Source of the DNA: Gallibacterium genomosp. 3
Lineage (GTDB): Bacteria; Pseudomonadota; Gammaproteobacteria; Enterobacterales; Pasteurellaceae
Direction of reading: 5' to 3'
NCBI RefSeq assembly: GCF_001678475.1
Contig: NZ_JTJR01000022.1
Span: forward strand, 1-47,108
Length of the DNA stretch: 47,108 nt
Below the pieces are notes generated by a model, which worked only from the letters and a program-made list of their open reading frames with translations, ran no database searches and was not told the origin of the DNA. The translations under genes and the position numbers were made by a program. Shown piece after piece: positions 8,764 to 17,379 of this stretch; within the stretch, counting starts at the first letter, position 1; every line of letters begins with the position of its first letter.

Positions 8764-9399
8764 ATGCAACAATTTAATTACCTCTGGGGAAAACTCGAGG
8801 AGTTCATGATTGCATTTTCCCTAGCGTTAATGACCTTGGTCACATTCGTTTATGTCATGTTTAACAATCTTTATACGCCTTTCTTTGACTTAGCGGATGC
8901 CTACCCAAGCCTCGAATCTATCTGTATTCCTATCGCAACATTCTCAATGACAATTGCTCAAGAAATGACATGGAGTGTTGCTTTAACAAAATTATTCTTT
9001 GCAATGTTAATCTTTTTTGGCGCTTCCTATGGAGTGCGTACAGCGGGTCATATTGGAATTGATGCTATCGTTAAAAAATTCTCTACACCAACTCAACGAT
9101 ACATCAGTATTTTCGCTTGTCTTACCTGTTTAATTTATACAGGCATCATTATGGTAGCAAGCATCGATTGGGTAACAGCATTACTTATTGCGAATGTAGG
9201 TGCAGAGGATTTACAACATTTCGGTATCCAACTATGGCATCTCGGTATGATTATTCCTATCGGTTACTTCATGATATTTGCCCGTTTCATCGAAATTTTT
9301 GTTCGCTTATTACAAGGTAAACAAAATGATCTCGGTTTAGCTGATGAAGCGAAAGACGCCGTCAAACTACAAGATTCTGAAGAAGAACATAAGGAGTAA
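8764..9399 (+). CDS. dctQ: TRAP transporter small permease subunit DctQ
   Basis: A 211-residue inner-membrane protein with four main hydrophobic segments, the fused-helper subunit of the TRAP permease. The segment GASYGVRTAGHIGIDAIV (about residues 80-97) is the hallmark DctQ stretch. An extra loop between the first and second segments (about 35-60) is longer than in many relatives. The gene has a good ribosome binding site (AAGGAG) and ends 3 bp before dctM. It lies downstream of the uptake-signal hairpin, which may lower its expression relative to dctP. The acidic tail has no evident function. Confidence 0.88.
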   Translation: MQQFNYLWGKLEEFMIAFSLALMTLVTFVYVMFNNLYTPFFDLADAYPSLESICIPIATFSMTIAQEMTWSVALTKLFFAMLIFFGASYGVRTAGHIGIDAIVKKFSTPTQRYISIFACLTCLIYTGIIMVASIDWVTALLIANVGAEDLQHFGIQLWHLGMIIPIGYFMIFARFIEIFVRLLQGKQNDLGLADEAKDAVKLQDSEEEHKE

Positions 9400-9402
9400 T
9401 CT

Positions 9403-10686
9403 ATGACTATTATTTTCTTGTTTGCATGTTTATTCTTCTTAATGTTTATCGGCGTACCAATTGCCGTTGCATTGGGATTATCGGGTTCTTTAGTAATTAT
9501 TTTATTCAGCCAAGACTCTATTAGCTCTGTGGCAATAAAACTTTTTGAAACCTCTGAACACTATACTTTATTAGCAATTCCATTCTTCCTCCTTGCGGGT
9601 GCATTTATGACAACTGGCGGTGTAGCTCGCCGTTTAATTGATTTTGCTAATGCAACCGTTGGACATATTCGCGGTGGTCTAGCCATTGCCTCTGTTCTCT
9701 CCTGTATGCTTTTCGCTGCATTATCAGGTTCAAGTCCCGCTACTGTAGCGGCTGTTGGCTCGATCGCAATTGCTGGGATGGTAAGATCAGGTTATCCGGT
9801 TGAATTTGGTACTGGTATCGTATGTAATGCAGGAACATTAGGTATCTTAATTCCACCATCTGTAGTTATGGTGGTTTATGCCGCAGCAACTGAATCTTCC
9901 GTAGGACGGTTATTTATGGCTGGGGTTGTACCGGGATTACTCCTTGGTGTGGTCTTAATGGTTGCTATCTATATTGTTGCTCGACTAAAAAATCTGCCTG
10001 CTTTACCAAGAGCGAGTGTAAGAGAGTGGTTCAGAGCTGCCAGAAAAGCATTGTGGGGATTAATCCTCATGGTCATTATTCTTGGTGGTATTTATAGTGG
10101 CGCATTTACACCGACTGAAGCTGCTGCCGTTGCAGCTGTCTATTCATTCTTTGTTTCTGTGTTTATCTATAAAGACATCAAATTAAAAGAGTGTCCAAAA
10201 GTGCTTCTCGAAGCAGGTAAGTTAAGTATCATGTTGATGTTCATCATTGCCAATGCAATGTTATTTGCGCATGTACTCACCACTGAACAAATTCCACAAC
10301 AACTTACCCAACTTGTGACAGAAATGAATCTCCAAGGTTGGCAATTCTTAATTGTGGTTAATATCGTTCTGTTAATTGCTGGCGCATTTATGGAACCATC
10401 TGCAATTATCTTAATTTTAGTACCAATTTTGTTCCCTATCGCAACACAACTCGGAATTGATCCAATTCACTTAGGTATCATTATGGTTGTAAATATGGAA
10501 ATTGGTATGATTACTCCACCAGTTGGACTTAACTTGTTCGTTTCTTCAGCGATTACAGGATTATCATTACCACAAGTTATCAAAGCAGCTACACCTTGGT
10601 TGTTATTGATGTTGGCATTCCTCCTCGCTGTAACCTATATTCCAGCTATCTCTCTTGCATTACCAAATGCAATAGGTGCGGTATAA
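9403..10686 (+). CDS. dctM: TRAP transporter large permease subunit DctM
   Basis: A 427-residue inner-membrane permease that moves the substrate with sodium. It has about twelve hydrophobic segments and the family motifs AALSGSSPATVAAVGSIAI and NAGTLGILIPPSVVMVVYA in the first half, with EIGMITPPVGLNLFV in the second. The length is standard. It closes the dctPQM operon and is followed by a strong terminator. No damage is visible, so the three-part transporter should be functional. Confidence 0.93.
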   Translation: MTIIFLFACLFFLMFIGVPIAVALGLSGSLVIILFSQDSISSVAIKLFETSEHYTLLAIPFFLLAGAFMTTGGVARRLIDFANATVGHIRGGLAIASVLSCMLFAALSGSSPATVAAVGSIAIAGMVRSGYPVEFGTGIVCNAGTLGILIPPSVVMVVYAAATESSVGRLFMAGVVPGLLLGVVLMVAIYIVARLKNLPALPRASVREWFRAARKALWGLILMVIILGGIYSGAFTPTEAAAVAAVYSFFVSVFIYKDIKLKECPKVLLEAGKLSIMLMFIIANAMLFAHVLTTEQIPQQLTQLVTEMNLQGWQFLIVVNIVLLIAGAFMEPSAIILILVPILFPIATQLGIDPIHLGIIMVVNMEIGMITPPVGLNLFVSSAITGLSLPQVIKAATPWLLLMLAFLLAVTYIPAISLALPNAIGAV

Positions 10687-10706
10687 CTTACTTAGATATA
10701 ATAAAT

Positions 10707-10735
10707 AAAGGCACATTAAATGTGCCTTTATTTTT
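10707..10735 (+). terminator. dctPQM terminator
   Basis: AAAGGCACA (10707-10715) and TGTGCCTTT (10721-10729) form a 9-bp stem with a TTAAA loop, followed by ATTTTT. Confidence 0.85.
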
Positions 10736-10753
10736 ACCATATCACAACAAAAT

Positions 10754-10779
10754 AAAACCCAGCTTTTTAGCTGGGTTTT
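10754..10779. terminator. Bidirectional terminator between dctM and ydcH
   Basis: AAAACCCAGCT and AGCTGGGTTTT pair over 11 bp with a TTTT loop. T-rich tracts flank both sides, so it can end the minus-strand ydcH transcript and back up the dctM terminator. Confidence 0.85.
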
Positions 10780-10782
10780 ATC

Positions 10783-11004
10783 TTATTTATTTTCTGCATA
10801 TTGTTTCAGAATGACATACATCTCATCTTTCAAACGTAATTTCATTTTTTTAAGCGTTTCGATTTCCTCTGGAGTGCCATAATCGATCTTATCTATCATA
10901 TTTTGAATTTTATGGTCGAGTTCATTATGCTCATCAAATAATTTAGCAAAATGCTTATCTTGGTTTTTTAATACACTAATTAAATCACGATATTCTGGAA
11001 ACAT
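10783..11004 (-). CDS. YdcH family protein (DUF465)
   Basis: A 73-residue, charged, almost fully helical protein of the YdcH/DUF465 family, predicted to form a coiled-coil hairpin. The typical pattern is visible: a FAKLFDEHNELDHKI segment and a lysine-rich LKKMKLRLKDEMY segment. Function is unknown in any organism I know of. AGAGGAG precedes the ATG. It stands alone between a bidirectional terminator and the phosphatase gene, which is read in the same direction. Confidence 0.85.
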   Translation of the reverse strand: MFPEYRDLISVLKNQDKHFAKLFDEHNELDHKIQNMIDKIDYGTPEEIETLKKMKLRLKDEMYVILKQYAENK

Positions 11005-11073
11005 AACTTTCTCCTCTGGATAGTAACTTATCCTTAATATAGCGTTTTTCCTATTAAGCTACTGTGAACAACA

Positions 11074-11550
11074 TCACACTTTGTCTATTTGTTGTTTTAT
11101 TTTCTGCAATAATGCTTCACAACATTGATCTAATAAACTATATGTTTCCGCAAAGTTATGCGTGTACCAAGGATCTGGAATATGCTCTTTGGTTAATTGT
11201 GGGCATAAGTTAGTAATTTTAAAAACCTGCTCTGGGTGATGACCAAACAAACGTTCTAAATCTTCAATATTGCTGTCATCCATACCAATAATATAATCGA
11301 ACTGTGTTATATCTTGTTTGCGTACTTGCCGACTACGAAAGCCATTGCTCTCAATTTTATGTAAATCTAACATATCTGCTGTACCGCAATGCATTCCTTC
11401 TCCACTATGCCAACCAGCGGTTCCTGCACTATCAATCTGAATAAATTCACTTAATCCCGCTTTCTGTACTTTATCCTTAAAAATAAATTCAGCCATTGGT
11501 GAACGACAGATATTCCCTAAACAGACAAATAATACACTGATTTTATGCAT
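11074..11550 (-). CDS. Low-molecular-weight protein tyrosine phosphatase
   Basis: A 158-residue cytoplasmic phosphatase. The catalytic loop C10-LGNIC-R16-S lies at the N terminus, and the general acid aspartate is in DPW at 126-128, both in the classic places. The usual substrates are phosphotyrosine proteins. The gene is not next to a capsule tyrosine kinase, unlike Wzb, so it more likely belongs to the YfkJ-type stand-alone group. AGGAAA precedes the start. It lies 76 bp after the Nramp-like gene, separated by a terminator. Confidence 0.92.
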   Translation of the reverse strand: MHKISVLFVCLGNICRSPMAEFIFKDKVQKAGLSEFIQIDSAGTAGWHSGEGMHCGTADMLDLHKIESNGFRSRQVRKQDITQFDYIIGMDDSNIEDLERLFGHHPEQVFKITNLCPQLTKEHIPDPWYTHNFAETYSLLDQCCEALLQKIKQQIDKV

Positions 11551-11574
11551 AGTAATTTCCTATAAACTAAAAAA

Positions 11575-11600
11575 ATAAGGCAGTAAAATTACTGCCTTAT
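11575..11600 (-). terminator. Terminator of the Nramp-like gene
   Basis: ATAAGGCAGTAA and TTACTGCCTTAT are perfect 12-nt inverted arms; on the minus strand they are followed by a run of seven T. Confidence 0.85.
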
Positions 11601-11626
11601 CTCAAATATAGCAAGCAAGTATTTGA

Positions 11627-12886
11627 TTAATTTAACCAACCTAATTGATACACAATAAATAATAATGCAAATGCAGTAAGATAAAGTAAGCCAATTAAAG
11701 AAAGCCAGTAGAGTCCGCCTGTTACTCGATGCTTTCCTCGCAAGGCTAACAATAAATTTAATGTAGCAAAAATTGGTGTTGTAACAAAAGAAGCAATCAT
11801 TGCAAATTTTAACATTGGGCCTAATGCATTATTGAAGAAGAAAATAATCATTGCACCAGATAACGTTGCTAAAATAAAAGAGATATTTAAATAAGTAGCT
11901 CTTGTACCTTTTTTATGAAGTAATAATCTCAAACTTTCGACATTTGTACGTGAATACCCATCAATTACGGTTAAAGTAGTACCAAACATACAGAGAAATG
12001 CGATTAATGCAATTAACCCTTTTGCCCATTCACCAATTGTTGATGAATACATTCCAATTAATTGTGCGATATATTTACCACCTACCATTTCCACAGGTAC
12101 ACCAGAACCATACTGCACTAATGCACCTAATGCCAAAAAGATAAGCGCCAAAATCGCTGTACCAATATATCCCACATTAAAATCAAATATCCCATCACGA
12201 TATGACACTTCGGTGATCCGTTTTTTTGCTACCACCCACATAGAATTAATTGCAGAAATTTCAATTGGCGCTGGCATCCATCCCATTAATGCGACAATAA
12301 AGGCTAACGCACCTAATTGCCAAGGGCTTTCACTCACATAACCTTCTGGAGCAACACCACCACGAATCGCAGCAATAGCCACTGCTAAGACTGTGGCAAC
12401 TGTTAGGCAAATCATCACCAGCTTAGACAAACCATCTAATAAACGATATTGTCCTAATAACAAAATCCCTAAACTAATCACCAATACAGTTAAACTTAAT
12501 GTTGGTACTGGTAATGGCAGTACAAAAGATAAAATCACCGCAGAGAGCAATGCAACTGCTGCCGTATTAATCATTGTGGCAAAAATATTGAGTAAAAAGA
12601 AAATCCATAGATAGAATGTTCCTTTTTCTTGATATCCTTCAAGTAAGGTTTTATTTGTATCCAGCGTATATTGCACTCCAAAACGGAAAAAAGGATATTT
12701 AAAGACATTCGCCAAAATGATAATGATCGCTAATTGCCAACCATAAATAGCACCAGACTGTGTTGAAGCAATGAGATGTGATCCACCGACTGCGGCAGAA
12801 GCCATTAAAATACCTGGCCCTAATGCAGAAAGACAACTTTTGATTGTAGAAGTTGACGAGTGTTGATCTAAAGTAGTTGTATTCAT
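11627..12886 (-). CDS. Nramp-related membrane transporter lacking canonical metal-site motifs
   Basis: A 419-residue membrane protein with eleven or so hydrophobic segments and the overall Nramp/MntH fold signature (LGPGILMASAAVGGSHLIAS at 22-41). Canonical Nramps have DPGN in helix 1 and MPH in helix 6. Here the matching places read AAVGGSHL and MGWMPAPIEISAINS, so the aspartate, asparagine and methionine ligands are not seen. This resembles a divergent group of Nramp relatives with unknown substrate, so I do not name it mntH. It is monocistronic, with its own terminator. The family call is good; the transported ion is open. Confidence 0.8.
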   Translation of the reverse strand: MNTTTLDQHSSTSTIKSCLSALGPGILMASAAVGGSHLIASTQSGAIYGWQLAIIIILANVFKYPFFRFGVQYTLDTNKTLLEGYQEKGTFYLWIFFLLNIFATMINTAAVALLSAVILSFVLPLPVPTLSLTVLVISLGILLLGQYRLLDGLSKLVMICLTVATVLAVAIAAIRGGVAPEGYVSESPWQLGALAFIVALMGWMPAPIEISAINSMWVVAKKRITEVSYRDGIFDFNVGYIGTAILALIFLALGALVQYGSGVPVEMVGGKYIAQLIGMYSSTIGEWAKGLIALIAFLCMFGTTLTVIDGYSRTNVESLRLLLHKKGTRATYLNISFILATLSGAMIIFFFNNALGPMLKFAMIASFVTTPIFATLNLLLALRGKHRVTGGLYWLSLIGLLYLTAFALLFIVYQLGWLN

Positions 12887-13255
12887 AGTAAATGCTCTTT
12901 TTATATGTAATAAGTTGTGTTATCTCAAAAATCACAACACAAAAAAATCCTGAGATCAATGTCAAAATCCAGAGTTTATCCCTGATTAAATTTTATAAAA
13001 AACTACATTTTTATAATTTATAAGAATAAAAAACCAAATTACATCATGATTAACTTATTGATAATTAAGCAAGAGGAACTTGTTAGCGTTTAATTTTTTT
13101 ATTAAAAACAACTCCGTAACAGTTTATTTGCTGATTATTTAATCCTTTTATTACTTTTTCTGTAACCTATTGACAATATTACTAATAAAAAACACTCACG
13201 AAAAAATGTACTTTCAAGTACAATCTCTACCTCTCACAATAGAAGACAGATCATT
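12887..13255. other. Divergent intergenic region between the Nramp-like and TRIC genes
   Basis: About 370 AT-rich bases holding the promoters of two divergent genes. A TTGACA lies at 13170-13175, but no good -10 stands 17 bp on. TACAAT at 13219-13224 is a possible -10 for the TRIC gene and overlaps a palindrome. I see no gene or RNA here. Confidence 0.5.
13207..13222. promoter_or_regulatory. Palindrome TGTACTTTCAAGTACA, candidate operator
   Basis: Perfect 7-bp arms with a 2-nt centre, overlapping the likely -10 element of the TRIC gene and ending about 34 bp before its ATG. The position suits a repressor. It does not fit TrpR or TyrR spacing. Confidence 0.4.
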
Positions 13256-13909
13256 ATGCTATTAACAATTCTTTATTTAATTGGTATCACTGCTGAAGCT
13301 ATTACAGGTGCTTTAGCCGCAGGTAGAGAAAAAATGGATATTTTTGGCGTTATCATTATTGCTTCTGTGACTGCCATCGGTGGTGGTTCTGTGCGTGATG
13401 TGTTATTAGGACATTACCCTTTAGGTTGGGTAAAGCACCCAGAATATATTGCTATTGTCGCTGGTGCTGCCATATTAACTGTCTTTATTGCTCCTTTAAT
13501 GCGTTATCTAAAAGCAGTTTTCTTAATTTTAGATGCGTTAGGCTTAATCGTTTTTTCAATTATTGGTGCACAAGTAGCTCTCGATATGGGACATGGTTTT
13601 ATTATTGCTTCTGTTGCAGCAATTATTACTGGTGCATTTGGTGGAGTATTACGAGATCTACTCTGTAACCGCATTCCACTCGTTTTTCAGAAAGAACTGT
13701 ATGCCAGTATTGCCTTTTTAGCCACGGTCATTTATATCGCCTTACAAGAAACTCATATTCCACAAGATGCCGTTATTTTAATTACTCTTGCAACAGGCTT
13801 TTTCTCTCGATTACTCGCTATTCGTTTCGGTCTAGGTTTGCCTGTTTTTGATTATCAAGAAGATAAAAATTGGGCTTGGGTGAATAAATTACCAAAAAGG
13901 AAAAAATAA
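13256..13909 (+). CDS. TRIC family trimeric cation channel (YadS-like, UPF0126)
   Basis: A 217-residue inner-membrane protein with seven hydrophobic segments built from two similar halves. Both halves contain the family motif: GGGSVRDVLLG near residue 42 and GAFGGVLRDLLC near 127. Prokaryotic TRIC proteins form trimeric potassium or sodium channels; the E. coli relative is YadS. The physiological role in bacteria is not settled. It is followed after one base by the acetylcytidine hydrolase gene, so the two are probably co-transcribed. Confidence 0.88.
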   Translation: MLLTILYLIGITAEAITGALAAGREKMDIFGVIIIASVTAIGGGSVRDVLLGHYPLGWVKHPEYIAIVAGAAILTVFIAPLMRYLKAVFLILDALGLIVFSIIGAQVALDMGHGFIIASVAAIITGAFGGVLRDLLCNRIPLVFQKELYASIAFLATVIYIALQETHIPQDAVILITLATGFFSRLLAIRFGLGLPVFDYQEDKNWAWVNKLPKRKK

Positions 13910-13910
13910 A

Positions 13911-14243
13911 ATGATGACAGAAATTACTTTTTACCAATGTTTCCAGACCAATATTCTCAACGGAACAAAAACTATCACAATCCGTGATGCTAGTGAAAAA
14001 GATTTCGCTATTGGTAGTATCGTTGATGTATTTACTTATGAACAACATCAATGGTTTGCAAAAATTAAGATTCTGGCAATCACGCCGCTCTCTTATCATC
14101 AATTAAATGATACTCATGCGAGTCAAGAAAATATGACCTTGCCAGAATTAAAACAAGTTATTCGTGATATTTATCCAAATACAGATCAGTTGTATGTAAT
14201 TCACTATCAATTAGTCAATGAAGAAGAACGTTGTCGCCAGTAA
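13911..14243 (+). CDS. yqfB: N4-acetylcytidine amidohydrolase (ASCH domain)
   Basis: A 110-residue ASCH-domain enzyme that hydrolyses N4-acetylcytidine to cytidine and acetate. The match to E. coli YqfB is clear: ITFYQCFQ, GTKTITIRD and QENMTLPELKQVIRDIYP. The reported catalytic Lys, Thr and Glu correspond to K20, T23 and E73. The C-terminal tail is several residues longer than in E. coli. An ATG three bases later is an equally good start. Its last 37 bases overlap the end of the DNA ligase gene on the other strand. Confidence 0.9.
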   Translation: MMTEITFYQCFQTNILNGTKTITIRDASEKDFAIGSIVDVFTYEQHQWFAKIKILAITPLSYHQLNDTHASQENMTLPELKQVIRDIYPNTDQLYVIHYQLVNEEERCRQ

Positions 14244-15028
14244 GCGGCAAACTTCGGTTTACCTTTTGCAGTTTCCCCACGATATTTATAGGTAATCACG
14301 CTTCCAATCGGTGGTGGATTTGTTCGATCAGCTAATGAAAAACCGGATCCGATTTTAAACTTTCCTCGATAATTCTCACATGTTAATGATCCCATCACAT
14401 TGTGAAATTGCCCTTTCCCTTTATGATGTGCAATCACTGTGCACTCTTCATCTTGATAGCGTTTTAATTTTAAAATTTGGCTACTCCGTCCAACGGTATA
14501 ATGGACTGCTGGGTTACGTACAACAACGCCCTCTCCACCTAATTGTTCTATCTGATCGAGAAATTGATATACGGCCTGCTTATTTGCTATTGGTAACTGT
14601 GGAATAATTTCAATATAAGGTGAAGGATGTTTTGCTAAATAATCTTGTAGTACTTGTAACCGTTGCCAGAGCTCTCCTTCTGCATTAGGAACATCAAAGA
14701 CATATAATTTTAACTTATGCCATCCCTTATCCTCTAAACTACGAGTAATACTAGAAATTTCTTCAAATTTACCGCGTTCACTAAATAATTCGCCATCAAT
14801 CGCAAACGGAGGGAAATCTTTAATAAAATAGTCTGGTGGAGATAAACGATTCTCTTGCCGAGTAATCAACTGCTTACCGTCCCAAAAACCACGAACACCG
14901 TCTAATTTTTCGCTCATTACCCATCCATTAAGGTCTTGATCTTGATATTCTTTTAATAACATCACAGACTCTTTCGCTGCGGCTGGTAACAAAAATAATA
15001 AACAGTAAATAAAATAAACAATTCGCAT
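14207..15028 (-). CDS. Exported ATP-dependent DNA ligase (LigE type)
   Basis: A 273-residue small ATP-dependent ligase with an N-terminal signal peptide (about residues 1-18, ending PAAA). Motif I is SEKLDGVRG with K41 as the adenylated lysine, followed by the motif III region AIDGELFSERG, motif IV GGEGVVVRNP and motif V ILKLKRY. A compact OB domain follows. It has no extra DNA-binding domain, like the H. influenzae periplasmic ligase. Replicative ligation uses the NAD-dependent LigA, so this enzyme probably acts in the periplasm on incoming or extracellular DNA. AAGGAGG precedes the ATG. Confidence 0.92.
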   Translation of the reverse strand: MRIVYFIYCLLFLLPAAAKESVMLLKEYQDQDLNGWVMSEKLDGVRGFWDGKQLITRQENRLSPPDYFIKDFPPFAIDGELFSERGKFEEISSITRSLEDKGWHKLKLYVFDVPNAEGELWQRLQVLQDYLAKHPSPYIEIIPQLPIANKQAVYQFLDQIEQLGGEGVVVRNPAVHYTVGRSSQILKLKRYQDEECTVIAHHKGKGQFHNVMGSLTCENYRGKFKIGSGFSLADRTNPPPIGSVITYKYRGETAKGKPKFAAYWRQRSSSLTN

Positions 15029-15235
15029 AATGCCTCCTTTTATCGAAAGGTCTTAACATAAGAAATTACGATAAAAGAAGTTGTTTTTACTGTAAAAAAT
15101 GTGAGCTAATTCGAAAAAATAAAATTATTTATCTAATAACAGAAAGGTAATACTCTTCGGTACTATACAACGATTTATTTTAGTGCTAGTTTACAGCTGC
15201 TTTGTATGCAAACTAACCAACCAAAGGTGATTAAC

Positions 15236-15766
15236 ATGAAAAAATCATTATTATTCCTTTCTCTTTGTGGGCTTTTTAGTGCGGCAGTCAGTGCCAACAA
15301 TGTTGTTACCATTAATATGAAACTTTTAGATCCTGCTAATGGTGATAAAGATATTGGTGTTGTAGAAGTCACAGAATCTAAATATGGCTTAGTCTTTACT
15401 CCAAAACTCACTAATTTAAGCCCTGGTGTTCATGGTTTCCATATTCATGAAAATGCTAGCTGCGCAGCAAAAGAGAAAGATGGCAAACTAACCGCTGGTT
15501 TAGGTGCTGGTGGACATTGGGATCCAAATAAAACTAAAAAACACGGTTTCCCATGGCAAGATGACGCACATTTAGGAGATCTTCCTGCATTAGCTGTAAA
15601 TCATGACGGTACTGCGACAAATCCTGTTCTCGCTCCTCGCTTAACATCACTTGATCAAATTAAAGATAAAGCATTAATGATTCATGCCGGTGGTGATAAT
15701 CATTCTGATCATCCTGCAGCGCTTGGCGGTGGCGGTGCACGTATGGCTTGTGGTGTAATTAAATAA
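15236..15766 (+). CDS. sodC: Periplasmic copper-zinc superoxide dismutase
   Basis: A 176-residue enzyme that dismutates superoxide in the periplasm. The signal peptide runs from 1 to about 20 (AAVSA). Metal ligands are visible in [34 protein letters not shown] and [13 protein letters not shown], and the family signature [12 protein letters not shown] closes the protein. Two cysteines can form the usual disulfide. I chose the ATG at 15236 because AAAGGTG stands before it and the signal peptide starts there; an in-frame start 30 bases earlier is less likely. It is monocistronic, with a strong shared terminator. Confidence 0.95.
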   Translation: MKKSLLFLSLCGLFSAAVSANNVVTINMKLLDPANGDKDIGVVEVTESKYGLVFTPKLTNLSPGVHGFHIHENASCAAKEKDGKLTAGLGAGGHWDPNKTKKHGFPWQDDAHLGDLPALAVNHDGTATNPVLAPRLTSLDQIKDKALMIHAGGDNHSDHPAALGGGGARMACGVIK

Positions 15767-15791
15767 TCTTTTTATTCAAAACTTTTTTGAT

Positions 15792-15827
15792 AAAAAATCG
15801 GCACACGTTTTAGTGTGCCGATTTTTT
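15792..15827. terminator. Bidirectional terminator between sodC and lysS
   Basis: AAAAAATCGGCACAC and GTGTGCCGATTTTTT form a 15-bp stem with a GTTTTA loop. A/T runs in both directions let it serve the converging sodC and lysS transcripts. Confidence 0.9.
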
Positions 15828-15842
15828 CTTATGATTGACTAA

Positions 15843-17351
15843 TTACGCTTTGTGTTTCATCGCTGGGAACAAAATCACATCACGAATTGAAGCTGCATTT
15901 GCAAATAACATTGCTAAACGGTCAATACCAAGACCTTCACCTGCTGTTGGTGGTAAGCCATGTTCAAGCGCAACAACAAAGTCTTCATCTTTAAACATTG
16001 CTTCATCATCACCTGCTTCTTTTGCCGCTACTTGAGCATTAAAACGTTCATTTTGATCTTCAGCATCGTTTAATTCAGAGAAACCGTTACCAATTTCACG
16101 CCCACCAATAAACAATTCAAAACGATCTGTTACTTCTGGATTTTCATCATTACGACGCGCTAATGGAGAAATTTCTGCTGGGTGTGCCATTAAGAAAGTT
16201 GGTTGAATTAAGTGATGTTCTGCTACTTCTTCAAAAATAGCATTAACTAAGCTACCCAATCCCCAAGATTTTTGTACTTCAATACCTAATTTCTCTGCTA
16301 CTGCTTTAGCACGATCAAGATCATACAGATCTTCCTTAACAATGCCTTTCTCTGCACCATATTTCAACACAGCATCATGCATTGTAATACGCTCAAATGG
16401 CTTACCGAAGTCAAACTCATATTCACCATAAGGCACAATCGTAGTTCCTAAAATATCTAGTGCTAATTTACGTAACAACTCTTCTGTATTATCCATTAAA
16501 TCATGGTAATCAGCATAAGCTTGGTAATATTCCAACATCGTAAATTCTGGATTATGACGAACTGATACCCCTTCATTACGGAAATTACGGTTTAATTCAA
16601 ATACTCGTTCAAAACCACCCACAACAAGACGTTTTAAATATAATTCTGGTGCAATACGAAGATACATATCAATATCTAATGCATTGTGGTGAGTAACGAA
16701 TGGACGTGCTGAAGCACCACCTGGAATCACTTGCAACATTGGGGTTTCAACTTCCATAAAGCCTTTGCTAATAAAGTATTCACGAATACCAGCAATCACT
16801 TTTGAGCGAATCACAAACGTACGACGAGATTCTTCATTACTAATTAAATCTAAATAACGTTGGCGATAACGCATTTCTTGATCAGATAAGCCATGGAATT
16901 TATCTGGTAATGGACGTAATGCTTTGGTAAGTAATTCAATTTCTGTACAACGAACGGTTAATTCATTGGTTTTTGTTTTAAATAATGTTCCCTTAGCACC
17001 AACAATATCGCCAAGATCTAACATTGCCATTACTTCTTCATATACACCTTCAGGCAATAGATCTCGCGCAACATAAAGTTGGATCTTACCACTCATATCT
17101 TGCAAAGTAATAAAACTTGCTTTTCCCATTTTACGACGGGTCATAATACGACCAGCCACGGCTACTGCAATTTCTTTATCTTTTAATACTTCACCATCTT
17201 CATTTTCATACGCTGTATGTAAATCACCTGCAAGGCTGTCACGGCGAAATGTATTTGGAAATGCATTCCCTTTTTGACGTAAACTTGCTAATTTTTCACG
17301 GCGAGCTAACATCTCTCCATTAAGATCAAGTTCTTGGTTATGTTCTAACAT
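15843..17351 (-). CDS. lysS: Lysyl-tRNA synthetase, class II
   Basis: A 502-residue enzyme that charges tRNA-Lys. An N-terminal OB-fold anticodon domain (about residues 60-150, with [20 protein letters not shown]) is followed by the class II catalytic core. Motif 2 is [20 protein letters not shown] and motif 3 is [11 protein letters not shown]. Length matches E. coli LysS (505). It lies 28 bp downstream of prfB on the same strand, the conserved prfB-lysS operon of gammaproteobacteria. The C terminus is complete. Confidence 0.98.
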   Translation of the reverse strand: MLEHNQELDLNGEMLARREKLASLRQKGNAFPNTFRRDSLAGDLHTAYENEDGEVLKDKEIAVAVAGRIMTRRKMGKASFITLQDMSGKIQLYVARDLLPEGVYEEVMAMLDLGDIVGAKGTLFKTKTNELTVRCTEIELLTKALRPLPDKFHGLSDQEMRYRQRYLDLISNEESRRTFVIRSKVIAGIREYFISKGFMEVETPMLQVIPGGASARPFVTHHNALDIDMYLRIAPELYLKRLVVGGFERVFELNRNFRNEGVSVRHNPEFTMLEYYQAYADYHDLMDNTEELLRKLALDILGTTIVPYGEYEFDFGKPFERITMHDAVLKYGAEKGIVKEDLYDLDRAKAVAEKLGIEVQKSWGLGSLVNAIFEEVAEHHLIQPTFLMAHPAEISPLARRNDENPEVTDRFELFIGGREIGNGFSELNDAEDQNERFNAQVAAKEAGDDEAMFKDEDFVVALEHGLPPTAGEGLGIDRLAMLFANAASIRDVILFPAMKHKA

Positions 17352-17379
17352 AGTTATACCTTTATTTTTTAATGATTTT

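Noticed and set aside
13207-13222. TrpR or TyrR operator
   Set aside because: The half-sites look similar, but the spacing (4 instead of 6-8 bases) does not fit either consensus.
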